A DNA stretch of 64,000 nt, from NCBI GenBank assembly GCA_009823395.1, contig CM020514.1, forward strand, positions 10,602,966 to 10,666,965. The letters run 5' to 3'. Source of the stretch: Thamnaconus septentrionalis (Eukaryota > Chordata > Actinopteri > Tetraodontiformes > Monacanthidae). The stretch's first letter is position 1. Each line of letters begins with the position of its first letter. The position numbers and the translations under genes were made by a program. Of the stretch, positions 50,525 to 63,033 are shown in pieces. The notes below the pieces were generated by a model, which was not told where the DNA came from, did no database searches, and saw only the letters and a program-made list of their open reading frames with translations.

Positions 50525-51386
50525 TTTAATTTTTACAACCCAATGGAATGGTTATGGTTTGAAAACAACATCACCATTATTATATTACAATAACAAAAAA
50601 ACATTGGTATATTTCTAAACTGCTTGTTTGGTTCTAAACAAGTTGAAATTTTAACTGTAAATTTGGTGTGAAATACTCCTATCTAAACCTAGAACTGAAG
50701 AAATGAATGAATGAGTAGTGTGAGAGAAGATGTGTGTGTATATAGATATATTATACATTTTAAGCTCCTGAGCCAGGAAGATTGAGTTCATTCATTGAAT
50801 ATAAACACAAAGAGGATCAGTGCATTGTGTGAGTGTGTAGTGTAAGTTCTCGCCAATTTCAAATTGATAAATGCTTAAAACATTTTTCAAAAATAAAAAA
50901 AATCAAGCAACTTTATATGAGTAGAAGATAAGAAAGCTGGATAATACTGTCAATAGTGGTGGCTAACAATCATTCAAACATCTGACGACACATTCTTTAG
51001 TGCGCTGAGAAGCAGTGTTAGTGGTTTTAAGGTGGACGCTGCATTCTGAAACATCTAGATAAACTAAAGCGCTTGATGAAAACTTGCATCTTTGGTTCAG
51101 CTGTAGTGTATGGTATGAAACGTGTCATGGTATCTGAGGTAATAAGTTAAACAGTAAGCACCAATCCACATTTAACATAAAAAAATAGTCCCCCCCCTCA
51201 TATGTTGCTGCTGTTGTCACTGTGGGAATTGTTGTTTTTTTTTTTTATCTACAGTGGGACAAGAACAAAGTCATTTCTTATCAGTGGAGAAAACCTTTTC
51301 ATTTACGTGTTGATGTTTTGTTTGGTTTTACCACACTGATAGCGCGATGGCATTCAGGGCGCCGTCGGCTGCGTCGCTGTAGTCTT
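50525..51386 (-). terminator. col4a2: COL4A2 3' UTR with ATTAAA signal
   Basis: The stop codon is at 51389-51387. The nearest good polyadenylation hexamer on the minus strand that I see is ATTAAA (TTTAAT on +) at 50525-50530, giving a 3' UTR near 860 bases. RAB20 and COL4A2 thus converge with about 130 bp between signals. Confidence 0.45.
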
Positions 51387-52770
51387 TCATAGGTTCTTCA
51401 TGCAGACTTGGCAGCGGCTGATGCGGGACAGGAGCTGGCCTGCTTTAAGCGTCTCTGACGCAGGTTGACTGTGGAACGACCGATCTAGGGAGGTGAGCCA
51501 GAAGCTGTGCTTGTTGGCAAAGTAGTGGCATGTGCCCTTGGCACCGTTGCACTCGATGAACGGCGACGTGCGGAAATCCTCCAGGCAGGAGCCGGGTGAG
51601 GACAGGGACTGGCCGCCACCTTCGTTTCCTGCCGCCGTGTGCTGCGGAAACAAAAAGGAGGAAATGAGGCAGGTGTGAAGTTGCACGGCCGAAAAGAGGA
51701 GATTGAAATGTTATTGCCCATTCTTCTGTGGTAACTGATTAACCAAAATATCTCAGTGGTATAGTTCCGCTGAGTGATGTTTCCCTGCAAAACACTAAGT
51801 GTCTTTGTTAAACTAAAGGTAAAAACAAACTGCCACTCCATATAAACGAGACACGGTTAGATAACACTCACCGTGGCCACTGTACAATGTTCTCTCGTGA
51901 CATTGGGTGCTGCTATTTATGTGAATGTACTTTGGCCCATAAAAACCAAAGCAAACGGGGAGGAATTCAGGACATATTTTTTCTAATGTGGCTGCAAGGA
52001 TGTCCAGTTCTATTTTATCCCTCTTGATATGACTATACAGTGCTTAAAGCAGCACAGATATTCGCCTAAATATTTGTGCTGAAGTGTCCTGAAACATAAT
52101 GTAATAATCACTGCGACCCACCATGAGGAAGGAGTAGCCGATCCACAGGCTACGCCAGCCTGCAGGACACTGCGGGATTGTGATGTCCTGACTGTGAATT
52201 GCAATGGCAACCGACGGAGCTTCGCACACAGAGCAGCGGCTGATGTACGGTTTGATGTCATCCTCTTCCACGGGCATCATGGGAAGAGGAGCCGTAGTGG
52301 ACAGCCAGTAGGATTTGTCGTTTCTGCTGGCGTAGTAGCAAAGGTCGCCAGGGTTGCAGTACAAGAAGGGCATGGTACTGAACCGCGGGAGACAGGAGCC
52401 AGCCAAACCTGACATCAAAAAGGGTCAATTTTATTGTCACTTAGAGACACATTATTGTTTGAAAAACGCTGGTGAAGTGAATAATAATGGTATGTTGTAA
52501 TGAATATACACAAATGGGTATACAGTGTGCAAATGTAGCTCCAAGAAAATTTGACTCCAACAAGTAGAATTCACATACCCAGATCCTGGTTATGGGCCTT
52601 TTCCTGACCCTCCAGGTACAACAGACTGTAACCGTCCCAAAGTTTGGACATACCGACGGGACACATGGGCGTCTGTTCATTCTGACTGTGTTTCACCAGG
52701 AGGTAGCCCACGCTGACACTACGGCCAGGCATACCAGGCAGCCCGGGGATGCCAGGCCGGCCACGGTGGC
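51387..52770 (-). other. col4a2: COL4A2 NC1 domain exons
   Basis: Exons 52770-52579, 52408-52122 and 51641-51387. The first joins the last GXY triplets ([15 protein letters not shown]) to NC1. The two NC1 halves carry the repeated Cys pattern (MCPVGM...[38 protein letters not shown]...SPGSCLEDF). NC1 drives trimer choice and hexamer formation. Met in LPMMPV and Lys in TLKAG are the positions I associate with the sulfilimine cross-link between NC1 hexamer halves; both are present. In human this domain is the source of canstatin. Confidence 0.93.
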
Positions 52771-55716
52771 CTTTTGGGGAAATTAACCAGGTTTAGTAAG
52801 CATCCAAGCATAGCAATACATTTGACATCTGATTCAACTTTACTTTGTCTCTATTTACATATTAATGCCAATGGACTGCTTTAATCTGACCTTAAAATGT
52901 ATCTTTAATTCAAAAACAGAATCAAACAAGTCTTGCTATCTAATTGATTTCTTAACTCCGCTACAAACTACAAATCTTTTCAAATCGGGTTTATGACCCA
53001 CCTTCCATGCCTTGCAAACCAGGATGCCCCAGTTGTCCCACTTCTCCACGGAACCCAGGCACCCCCGGTCTACCATTAATCCCAGGCATGCCCTTCTGCC
53101 CAACAGGTCCCATATAACCTGTGCAGGAAGAGGACACTTTAGTATGTCTGGGTGACGTGTGAGATGTTCCTCAACAAAGGCATAATTATTTGTGCCCACC
53201 TGAATCTCCGGGCCAACCCTTTGGCCCTGGATGCCCTTCAATCCCATTTGGTCCTCTGATGCCCAGTGGTCCTGGAGGACCTCTTTCTCCTGGTATTTTT
53301 ATGGGAAGAGGTGCAGGACCCTGGTCACCTGGGAACCCACGGAAACCTGGGGTACAGAAAAGAAATTCAATTTAAAAAAATGCATATGTGGTGACGGATG
53401 AGAAGAGCATTTTGTCACAATGGAAAAAACAATTACAGTACCTGGTGGTCCAGTGTTTCCTTTGGGACCAGAAGGCCCTCGTTCTCCCTTCAGGCCGAAT
53501 GCACCGGGGACACCCATCATGCCGTGTTCTCCTTTTATTCCTGAAATATTTTAGATATGTTGTTTTATCCTGGGAATGTCTAAAGCCAGAGTGCTCATTT
53601 TTGTTTTTAAAGTTTGGTACTTAAATTTCAGCTTCGGACTCATGTCCCTCTCACCATTTTTTTCCCTATCATTTTGACAAATGTTACTATTATAATCCTA
53701 TTATTGTGATACTTTCCACACTCACCTTTCCTCCCAGAAACTCCAACTGGCCCTCTGAATCCAAATAGACCTTGATCTCCGTTGAAGCCTTTTTTTCCAC
53801 GGGCACCAGGAAAGCCAGTCAACCCCAGCTCACCCTTTCGTCCTGGTAGACCATTCTTGCCAGCATATCCTGTTGCTCCTGGGAGCCCTGAAGGAAAAAT
53901 CATTTATGCTTGATGAACATTTGTTTGTAAGCGGAGTGAGAATTTCCTTTGACAATTTTTAGGTGTGGGGAGGCAGTTTTAAGGTTGAAGACTCATAATC
54001 GTACTCTAAACACTCCTTACCTTGATACCCTTTAGTTCCCAAAAAACCAGGGTCTCCTCTGGCTCCAGGTATGCTATCTGTTGAATTTGGTCCAATTGGG
54101 CCGCGGAATCCTGGGAGTCCAGGTAGACCACGCTCGCCTGAATAAGTTAAATACAGACCTACTGGTTAAACCAGAATCACGTGTTGGATGATGTGATGTG
54201 TGTGGCTGATTGCTCTTGTTGTCTTGTAAACTACCCACAATAGTCAGAATATATTTTTTTCAACCATCAATTACTGAAATAAGTAATGGATGGTTTGTTC
54301 CATTACCCAATCTAATGTAATGGTTTGTTCCTTTACCCAATCTAACCAACAGTAACGGCTAACCTTGAGGTCCCTGGAAGCCTTTCAAACCCTTAGTGCC
54401 AGGAAAACCAGGCTGGTAGTTGGCGACACCGCTTTCTCCTCTCTCTCCTTTGGCCCCTGGTTCTCCTGCAGGTCCAGAACCCTCCAGGCCTGCAAGTCAA
54501 AAGACTTCTTGACTTACAGTAGTCTTTTTCTCTTTCCTACCAGATGCATTTTGATGGATGTCTTCCGTCTTCGTCAGAAGTGTCACCTTAAGGCAGTGTC
54601 TTCTTGCAACAGCTGAAAAGCACTAACACTGCCATCAAGTGACTAAGGTACACATCCATTGAAACATGTCAAGGCAGTAAACAAAAAATACTATTGTCAT
54701 ATATTGAAGGAAAATAACATCAATTGAAGTATTTCTGTCTTTTACCTCATTATTGTTTGTGAAAAAAACAAAGAAAAGTTTGTTAAATATATAATACAAA
54801 GAGAATTCAAAAAATGTTTGATAACCTGGTGTTCCTGGGATTCCTTTTTGTCCCTTCAAGCCGTGTAATCCATAAAGACCCTTAAGCCCAGGGAAACCTG
54901 AACACAGTTGCATCAATTACTAGCATCAATTATAGAAGATAATATCATTAATACATCCAGAAAGAAGGTAGGATGCACATGTTCGATTACCCTACCTTTA
55001 TTTCCGTGGAAGCCAGTAGAACCTGGGATTCCATCTTTTCCAGGAATGCCAGGATTGCCTTTTTGACCCTGATTCCCTGGCAATCCCTTTTCTCCATCAA
55101 CACCTGAAAAAATTAAACGTGTGTGGCCATGCTTTAGTTATGCTTGGAGGATGCAGTGAAATGCAACAAACAGACTTTCATTTCAAATGATTTTGTAGAG
55201 TTCTGCCTTACCTGGGTTTCCTGATATGCCCGGATCACCTGCCTCTCCCCTTTTACCTTCAATACCACTAAAACCAGGTGTGCCCCTCTCGCCTGGTGGT
55301 CCATGTTGGCCTTTTTGGCCTATATACAAATATCAGATGAGATTGAGCACCAAAGCAGAATTTGACGAAACATGCACAACAAGATCCCAATGACATCCTG
55401 ACAATACCGAAGTCTCCAGCAACCCCGTGCTCTCCTCTCAGCCCCGTACTTCCTGGAATGTCTATCTGTAAACCTTTATCGCCTGTAATAGAGCAGAAAG
55501 TTGGTCAATACCATATAATGACGCAGACTCCATCCATCCATCCAACCATTTTCTATCGCTGCTGTTTGATTAGACTGTTTCCATCTTTCAGGATCCACAT
55601 TTCAAGTTGTACCTCTGACTCCTGTCTCTCCTTTTTCTCCTGGTGCGCCAAAAGCACCGGGGCTTCCTTTAATTCCCTGGAAAAGGACCAACATATACAC
55701 ATGATAAACATATCTT

Positions 55717-55764
<48 letters not shown>

Positions 55765-56105
55765 ACTCTGCAAAGGATGTTTTGGGAAAGAAAATCCACT
55801 GACCACATTTTGTCTTTGCAAAAAAACAGTATGTGAAAATTACTCAGCTAGTGGGGCAGTGCGTGGTTACCAGAAAGCCCTCTAAGACTCTTCAACTTAA
55901 ATGATCCATCAAGGCTTTTGCTCACTTTGTAGCCTGGCATTCCCCCGAATCCAGAAATTCCACGGTTTCCAGTGAGGCCAGGCATGCCCTTGATACCTGG
56001 AAGTCCTTGTGCACCTGAATCTCCACCCAGACCTTTCTCATTGCTCGGATCTCCAGGCAGACCATGTAATCCTTGGTTCCCTGGCACACCAGGCAAACCC
56101 TTAGT

Positions 56106-56140
<35 letters not shown>

Positions 56141-58166
56141 AGGGGGTTAAGTGAAAAAAATGGAGCAATAAGAGGAGACAGTGGGGAGAGAACAATAATT
56201 AAACCACAAGATCTGTATTGAAATCTCTCCTTATTGGTGACTGTCACAGTGATGAAAAGTGATACATTATGTTTAAAGACACAATGTCGTCATCCATATC
56301 CACGCACATGGAATTCCCCAATCAAAATGCTATGTCTGACTTAAGTGCCGTATTACAAGTGAAACAATGGTCGCTGACCTCTTTGGCCGGGAAAACCTTG
56401 GGTTCCATTTGGCCCTTGAGACCCTTGGACTCCTTTCATGACATGAATTTCCTGGGGTGAGAATTTTGGCTTCTCACCAGGTGGCCCTGTCAAGCCACGG
56501 TCACCTGGCAGAATGCAGATGTGATAATGACAGAATTAAAAATTTAATAAAACAAACAAACAAAACAACAACATAAAAATGGAGATCGAAAGCCAGTTTA
56601 ATAGATAATCAATCTCACCTTTGGTTCCTTTTAGACCTGAGAGTCCTTTAGGGCCGTGTTGGCCAATAACTCCCGTTTCTCCTTTCATTCCACCAAAGCC
56701 CTTGACCCCTGTGTTGCCCCTCATGCCCTCAAAGCCTGACATTCCAGAAGACCCTTTGAGCCCTGGGAAAGAATAGAACACTCAGCAGTCAAACACAAGA
56801 AATAAAAATTAACCAAAACTACTAAAATACAAAGCTAAGATTTATTTTTAATATTTAGGATCATTGAGGAGAATTTTGACAAACCTTTCATTCCTGGAAG
56901 TCCTGAAGGTCCATCTACACCTGACTGTCCTGGGTCACCTGTGGGGCCGTGTTCTCCAATGACTCCATCCCCGCCGTATGCTCCTGCGAGACCTTTCAAC
57001 CCTATTGGACCTGGAGGGCCTGGCTCCCCTTCACCTCCCCTCTGTCCAGTTGGACCTGCTCAGCAGACCTATTTGTCATTTTGACATGTCAGACATGAAC
57101 TAAGACGTGTGAGTGCGCCATGGCACACTTGTCTTACCCGGTTGTCCAGGAATACCACGTGGCCCCGGTTGACCAATAGCTCCAGGATCACCAGTATAGC
57201 CAAATTTACCCGGAGGACCAGTTCTTCCCTCCTCACCCTGCAGACCTGCTGGTCCAACCTCACCCTTGAAGCCAATCATACCTGGCATGCCATCCATTCC
57301 TAGAAGAACAGCAAGATCCATTAGAAGCAACAAAGGTACCATCAGATAAATAGAAAAGTATGATGCAGTCATGGCTTACCTGGATAGCCTGCATCTCCCT
57401 GATCACCAGTTAGGCCTTGAATACCCTGAAGGCCTGGGAGCCCTTGGTCACCTGGTTGGCCTGAAGATGCTCCAAGAATCTCGCCATGGACACCCTTCTC
57501 CCCTTGTGACCCATAACGACCGGGCATTCCAGGAACTCCAGGCGTCCCAAGTGAACCTTTGGTGCCTGGAATACCTATGTCTCCACGGGGGCCAGGGAAA
57601 CCTGCAATAAACAGGCACGAGTTAATAAGAGGTTCTGACTGATAGAGGATTGACTTGATTCTCTCTTGGTACTACTCACCTGCAGGTCCAGTTTGGCCAC
57701 CTGAACCATGTTCTCCTTGTTGTCCTTTTTCCCCTCTCAGCCCATGGAGACCATCTATCCCTTTTGGGCCTGGAGATCCTATTTATTTATAAAGTGTTAA
57801 CAAAACAATGTAAAAGTAATCATGAAAATGAAAGTAGACATCTCAGCAACAACTGTTAAGCTTTCTGTTCTGCCGCTACCTGGAAAACCTGCTGACCCCT
57901 TGGTCCCTGGATTTCCAGGCAAACCAGGAGGTCCATGAAAAGATTCGCAAGGACCTGAATGAAAGAACAACCATGTTAGAGGCAAGGTTTTGGATGAAAA
58001 AAATCCAAACGTAAAAAGCTCTGAATCTTAGTACTAGCATAGTGGTAGTGATTTTTAACTACTGCCCAGCGTGAATTGTTTTAATTTCTCACAATTTAAC
58101 ACTACATTAGCTGATACAGCACATCTCTAAATAGTAAAATACGTAGAAAACATCTCAAAAAATCAT

Positions 58167-58209
<43 letters not shown>

Positions 58210-61200
58210 GGCTAGGCTATTGCAAAAGAAACAAAAAGGTTGAAAACGTTCTTGTACCAGCTACCTGTCACATCCACCTGTCCTCCATCTCCTGTGGGAC
58301 TACAGCCACCTTGCCATTGCAATCGAGAGAAAATGAAAGAGAGATGCGTTCGAAACAAGAGTTATTCAAAAGCACAAGCATTATTTCATAGCAGCTTTGG
58401 CGCAGCTGGTTTGGTATGAGGGATGCAGCCTGTGCATCGGGTTGACGGCAGGAGAGAAAAAAAAACATTGAAATATTTGTCATGCTCTTTTTTTCTTTAC
58501 TTCTGTTTAATCACAAGCTATTAATGTTCATTCCCATTATATTGATTGGTATTAAATTAAATGAGGCAGTGCTTTAAAAGAGGAAAAGCAAAAATTAAAC
58601 AACTTAGTAGAAATGAAAATGGGTAAAATTGCTGTAAAGATACAAAGCATCGAAGGAGATACGCAGTGCGGCGATACTGTGTGGTCGAGTTTGTTTGGTT
58701 GACACACACCTGGGCTCCCAGGTGTTCCTGCAACTCCATCAAAGCCTGGGAGGCCGGCGTCACCGGGTAACCCACGCTCGCCTTTGATGCCGATGAAGTC
58801 TTCACCCGGCTCGCCCCTCAGGCCGGCCGATCCGGGTCGACCAGGCACACCTGGGAAACCTTTGTCTCCAGCCAGTCCGCGGGGAGCATCTCCCTGGTAA
58901 CAGCAACCACTCAGTTCACAGAAGAAACGCAACGTTGACTGTGATACAGAAGACACAGTAATTATGGTGAAAACCTACTGGAAGACCAGGACTTCCACGG
59001 AAACCGGGCAAACCTATCCGACCTGGGGCACCTGGTGAGCCTGGTTCCCCATCTTGCCCGAGAAGCCCCTGGTCTCCAGCACGTCCTTTTGTGATATGAA
59101 ACACACAAACAAACAACAATATCTCATTACATGCAGTTCGACTTGTACAGGGTCTAACCTCTTTCACTGGTGCACAATCAAAGACAGAGATACTCCACCT
59201 TTCTCTGTGACTACACTGGTGTTTCCTTTCTGACCCTTTTGGCCGCGCCAACCATCGAGCCCAGGTGGTCCCTGCAAGATGGAGGTGCAACAATAAAAAA
59301 AAGAAACAGTAAAAGGGCTCAAACAGTTAAAATTAAAATGGACAGGAGATGTCGGACTTGATCATTCTTACAGGGACTCCATCTTCTCCTTGAGGACCTG
59401 GGTCTCCCACATCTCCTTCCTGACCAAATTCTCCAGTCATACCCGCATCGCCGCGGTCACCGACAGGACCGGCTGGCCCATCAGAAGACAGCACAGTGGA
59501 GCAGTCACACGCACCATGATCGCCTATATGTGCGAAACATATATGGTTATTATCCAATACACACAATGAAATTGAGCTTGTTTGGTGTCAGGAATGTGTT
59601 TGTGACACCTTTGAGTCCTTTGAGGCCTGCTCTGCCAGGTCGGCCTGCCCCACCGGGAGCCCCCTTAAAGTACTCTTCCACTGAAGATCAGATCAAGAAT
59701 TAAGAAAAAGAGACAAACTTAGAGCATTTTCAGCGGTCTGTCTGACTGAACGACTGAATGAACTTACATGATGCTTGGGGTCCTGGGAAGCCTGTGGCCC
59801 CCTTGCGTCCTTTAGACCCTTTGGGCCCTGGACTGACAGCTGGTATTCCTGGTTCTCCTGTTTGGCCTTTCTCTCCTTCCTCTCCCTTTATACCAAATGG
59901 CCCCATGAAATCAAACACTGTTGGGCATAGAAGTATGTAAAAAATAAAGGCGGTGATCGATTGAATCCTGATTTTTCTATACAAATAGTGCAATTTAGTT
60001 TAAGTCAGTTTTGGTGGGTTGAATATTAAAGTAGGTGAGCCCTCTCAGCAGCAGTTGTCCAAGCACAGCTCTTTATAGGGTCCATTCAACTGCCAACAAT
60101 TTAACCATTATCCTTAAAAAAAAAATGTGTGTGTGTGTGTGTTTTTGTTTTTTGTTTTTAAAGTGAGACTACCATCCAGACCTAGTTGCTGCGATGTCGA
60201 GGCTGGACGCCCTGGAGGTCCTGGCCAACCTTGGTCTCCAACTGGGCCCCTCTCGCCTTGAGGACCCTGCTCACCAGGTGGACCAGGTGAACCAGCTTAT
60301 CACATGAAATGGGATTTGAAATCACAAATAACAATCAGCACCTTGTGGTTTGTGGCATTCAACGTTTGCACCACATGGATCTCCATTGTCACTTCAAATG
60401 TTCCAAATGAATTTAATCTATGGTAAAGGTAATGACGGACTATCTATGTCTCATGTAGACAGTTCTGGTACAAAGTATTGGACTTTTGAGGTGCAATAGT
60501 GAAAATGATATTAAGTCTCCTACCTACTGTAGACCAAGGAAGGTTTTGCGATGATAAGATCAGTTCTCCTGGCTCTCCTCTGATCCCCTGAAATCCATTG
60601 CCAGTCAGCAACAGTTTCCCAGTCAAACAGCAAAGATTTCAAGGTTTTCAGCAACCCTTTCTGGCACCTTCTGGTCTGGACGCTAAAGAATAATTCTCAC
60701 CTTTGGACCATCTTGACCGTTTTGTCCCAATTCACCCGGCTCGCCCTAAATGAGAGAAAATTGAATGAATGAGAACCAAAATGTTAACATTTTGGCTTAA
60801 AGCGCGAGTCCGCGTTTCTCATCTGTCAGAACGTACCTTTTGTCCGGGAGCTCCATCTACACCAGACAAACCCTAGAACAGCATCCCAAAACATTCCATC
60901 ATATAAGGTTAACACAGTGAGGACAGTTTTTGGCTGAATTTTTTATACATGAGCTCGTTCTCACCCGGGCTCCAGGAAATCCCACCACACCTGACTCTCC
61001 TCTGTTGTCACCCTGAAGGAACATAATACCAGGAGGAAGCAGGTAAGGAGCTGGAATATTACCTGAGGTGCAAATATTCTTATGACTAACATTTTTATGT
61101 GAGGGGATGTGGGATTCTTTACATGAAACTACAAACCATATCTCCAGATTCTCCTTTTAGACCTTTCTCACCACGAGGTCCCTAAAATGATGAAGGGAAA

Positions 61201-63033
61201 TTATTTGGGGACCTGTTCCAGTCTTAAACAATCCAGACAACACTGCAGACTATACTTAATGAGTGCACTGTACAGACCGCAGGTCCATAGGGTGGCAGAG
61301 TGTGCGGATGAGTAGAGTTTCCTGGAGGACCTGGTGGTCCGATTTCCCCCTGTGGAAAAAGTAGAGGGTGTGGCTTAAACACTTTGACAGCAGAAAGAGA
61401 CACAGAGTGGACCTGGTACTTGGGCATGAGAGGAACTACTTTTTTGTATATACATATTTCATGCCATTACTTGCTGTCCTTTTAAAGCTTTTAAAACAAA
61501 TTTGTCCAATGGAAGAGATAAATAAGATGACAGGTTGTCAGTTTTTAAAAACAAACAAACATATTTCCTCTTATTCTGAAAAGAAAGTTCAATACACATT
61601 TTTAAAAATAAATATTTTCTATGCCAAAACACTTCTGAAAATGTATGATGAAGAAACTGTGCCAAAAGGAATTTATAATATCTGTTTGTGCAAAAACAGT
61701 AAATAATCCAAATTGTCACTCACTTGGTCTCCTCTGACTCCCTTGAGCACTGTTGTCATTGTACCCTGTCCAGAAAACCAAGAAAAAACAAGAGCAACAA
61801 CTTAAAGTGATATTGCTTACTATTGCCAAATTTTAATTGGAAGACTACATCCTGGGGGGATTTTTTTTTTTATTACATCACATTGATTAGAGTGTTATTT
61901 CACTTACCTTTGGTCCTGGGGGACCGGGAGAACCTGGCAGGCCCTGGTGGAACACACAAAAAGACCCTTAGCTCCCTTTCACTTGTAGAAAATCAAAAAG
62001 ATTCCAACTGAAGGTAAATGTTCTTTGCCCTCAGTAAAAAAATTACCTTTGGTCCTATCAATCCTTTGTTACCAGGCCATCCGGGGTTCCCTTGAGGCCC
62101 CTGGCAAAATTTAAGCAGATGACAACATCTGAAATTCAATTAAAGTAAACAAACAAGCAAACAAACAAACAAAATCCCTGACCAAAACTTAAAGTTAGCA
62201 AATAGAAAAACAAAATTTTAATCGTGTCTTACAAATACTCCATTGGACCCTGGTGTCCCTTGATCCCCCTGTGAAGAGATTACAATAATTCTGTTAGATT
62301 GCTATCCCAGTATAAAACCAAAAATGATGCCAAAAAAAGTCCATAAAGAAAATGACTGTTAAATCAATCGCAAAAACATCATATGAGTGTTTCTCACCCT
62401 GAAACGCTCCATATAGACACTGAGCTCCAGAGTGTCTCCCTTCTCTCCCTTCCGGCCTGCTTGTCCCTGAATTATGACAACAGGCATATAAAGAGTTAAT
62501 CGACACACATCTAAAAAGTTGCTTGTGATTCCTCTTGAAGCTGTACCTACAGGAAAACCAGGTCTGCCATTATATCCCGGTAGTCCCGCTAGGCCCGAAT
62601 CTCCGTGAGTCCCGTTGCAGCCATCAGCGCCAGGTTTCCCCCGCGGCCCCGCTTGTCCTGGGTGGCCCTGCACAGCCGATATCAGGTCAATACAAGCTTA
62701 AAACCCATTAAACTTGAGCTCCATATAGCATAGGGTTGGACAAGGTTTTACATGGGCTGATAAGATGACTTACAGGAATGCCATCATTGCCGGAAAATCC
62801 AGGAACGCCGGTCATTCCCTGCAGAACCACAAGATTCACTGAGTGACCGAAAGGACACACAGAGTTGTCTGAAATTGAAAGCTCAGAAGATATGTTACCG
62901 CGTTTCCTTTGAGCCCTATGATTCCTCCGTGGCCCCGGTCACCTTTCTGCCCCTTTGGACCTTGGATGCCCAGCTCACCTGGTCTTCCCTGAGGCCCCTG
63001 AGGCCCCTGAGGACCAGTGGGCCCAGGCTGACC
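51387..63033 (-). CDS. col4a2: Collagen type IV alpha 2 chain, 5' end outside window
   Basis: Forty-four coding exons on the minus strand encode 1,619 residues: a long interrupted Gly-X-Y helix followed by the NC1 domain. The chain pairs with two alpha 1 chains as the network collagen of basement membranes. The NC1 sequence ([42 protein letters not shown]) is the alpha 2 type, not alpha 1. Human alpha 2 has about 1,712 residues in 48 exons, so signal peptide and most of the 7S region lie to the right of the window. Exon lengths sum to a multiple of three with no internal stop. The most 5' exons begin and end on whole codons; most 3' exons split a Gly codon (G|GN), an architecture known for COL4A genes. 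In human the gene pairs head to head with COL4A1, which should follow beyond 64 kb. Confidence 0.96.
55530..55566 (-). mobile_element. LINE/SINE tail fragment, reverse orientation
   Basis: The + strand reads 'ccatccatccatccaaccattttctatcgctgctg', the complement of the frequent fish LINE/SINE end 'agcg(g/a)tagaaaatgg(a)tggatgg'. Only the tail is present, inside a COL4A2 intron. Confidence 0.55.
55723..55763. repeat. (CA)n microsatellite in COL4A2 intron
   Basis: About twenty CA units upstream (minus-strand sense) of the exon at 55613-55676. Confidence 0.95.
56109..56138. repeat. col4a2: (TG)n microsatellite abutting a COL4A2 splice acceptor
   Basis: On the coding strand this is (CA)n running directly into the acceptor AG of the exon ending at 56107, in place of the last part of the pyrimidine tract; a C/T-rich stretch lies further upstream. 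Confidence 0.9.
58169..58208. repeat. (CA)n microsatellite in COL4A2 intron
   Basis: About twenty CA units, 55 bp below the small exon at 58265-58309. A shorter GT run also occurs at 60127-60142. Confidence 0.95.
58710..63033 (-). other. col4a2: COL4A2 triple-helix exons, N-terminal half
   Basis: Twenty-one exons, low to high: 58710-58893, 58979-59085, 59199-59271, 59372-59523, 59609-59680, 59768-59917, 60173-60295, 60524-60587, 60701-60745, 60837-60872, 60965-61012, 61137-61181, 61278-61349, 61724-61765, 61908-61943, 62047-62100, 62233-62268, 62398-62466, 62551-62667, 62774-62818 and 62899-63033. From 60524 upward they start on whole codons. Notable interruptions: [13 protein letters not shown] (59372-59523) with two nearby cysteines, and [11 protein letters not shown] (62398-62466), where the helix is broken for about a dozen residues. 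Confidence 0.85.

Larger units (their letters stand above)
53002..58309 (-). other. col4a2: COL4A2 triple-helix exons, C-terminal half
   Basis: Twenty exons read by eye, low to high coordinate: 53002-53118, 53200-53346, 53442-53540, 53726-53887, 54021-54137, 54364-54489, 54826-54897, 54996-55103, 55212-55319, 55408-55482, 55613-55676, 55926-56107, 56379-56504, 56619-56762, 56885-57055, 57138-57299, 57380-57601, 57680-57778, 57880-57954 and 58265-58309. All are Gly-X-Y with short interruptions. The exons at 58265-58309 and 57880-57954 together encode a Cys-containing interruption ([10 protein letters not shown] ... GPCESFHG). Borders are good to a few bases; phases agree at every junction. Confidence 0.85.

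Noticed and set aside
51387..52770. Assignment of the collagen to COL4A1
   Set aside because: The NC1 sequence ([20 protein letters not shown]) and the position beside RAB20 fit alpha 2.
55848..55925. Extension of the COL4A2 exon at 55926-56107 down to 55871
   Set aside because: The next exon starts on a whole codon (GGA), which fits the donor AAA|gtgagc at 55926/55925 and restores GYKGIKG; the lower donor would break the frame.
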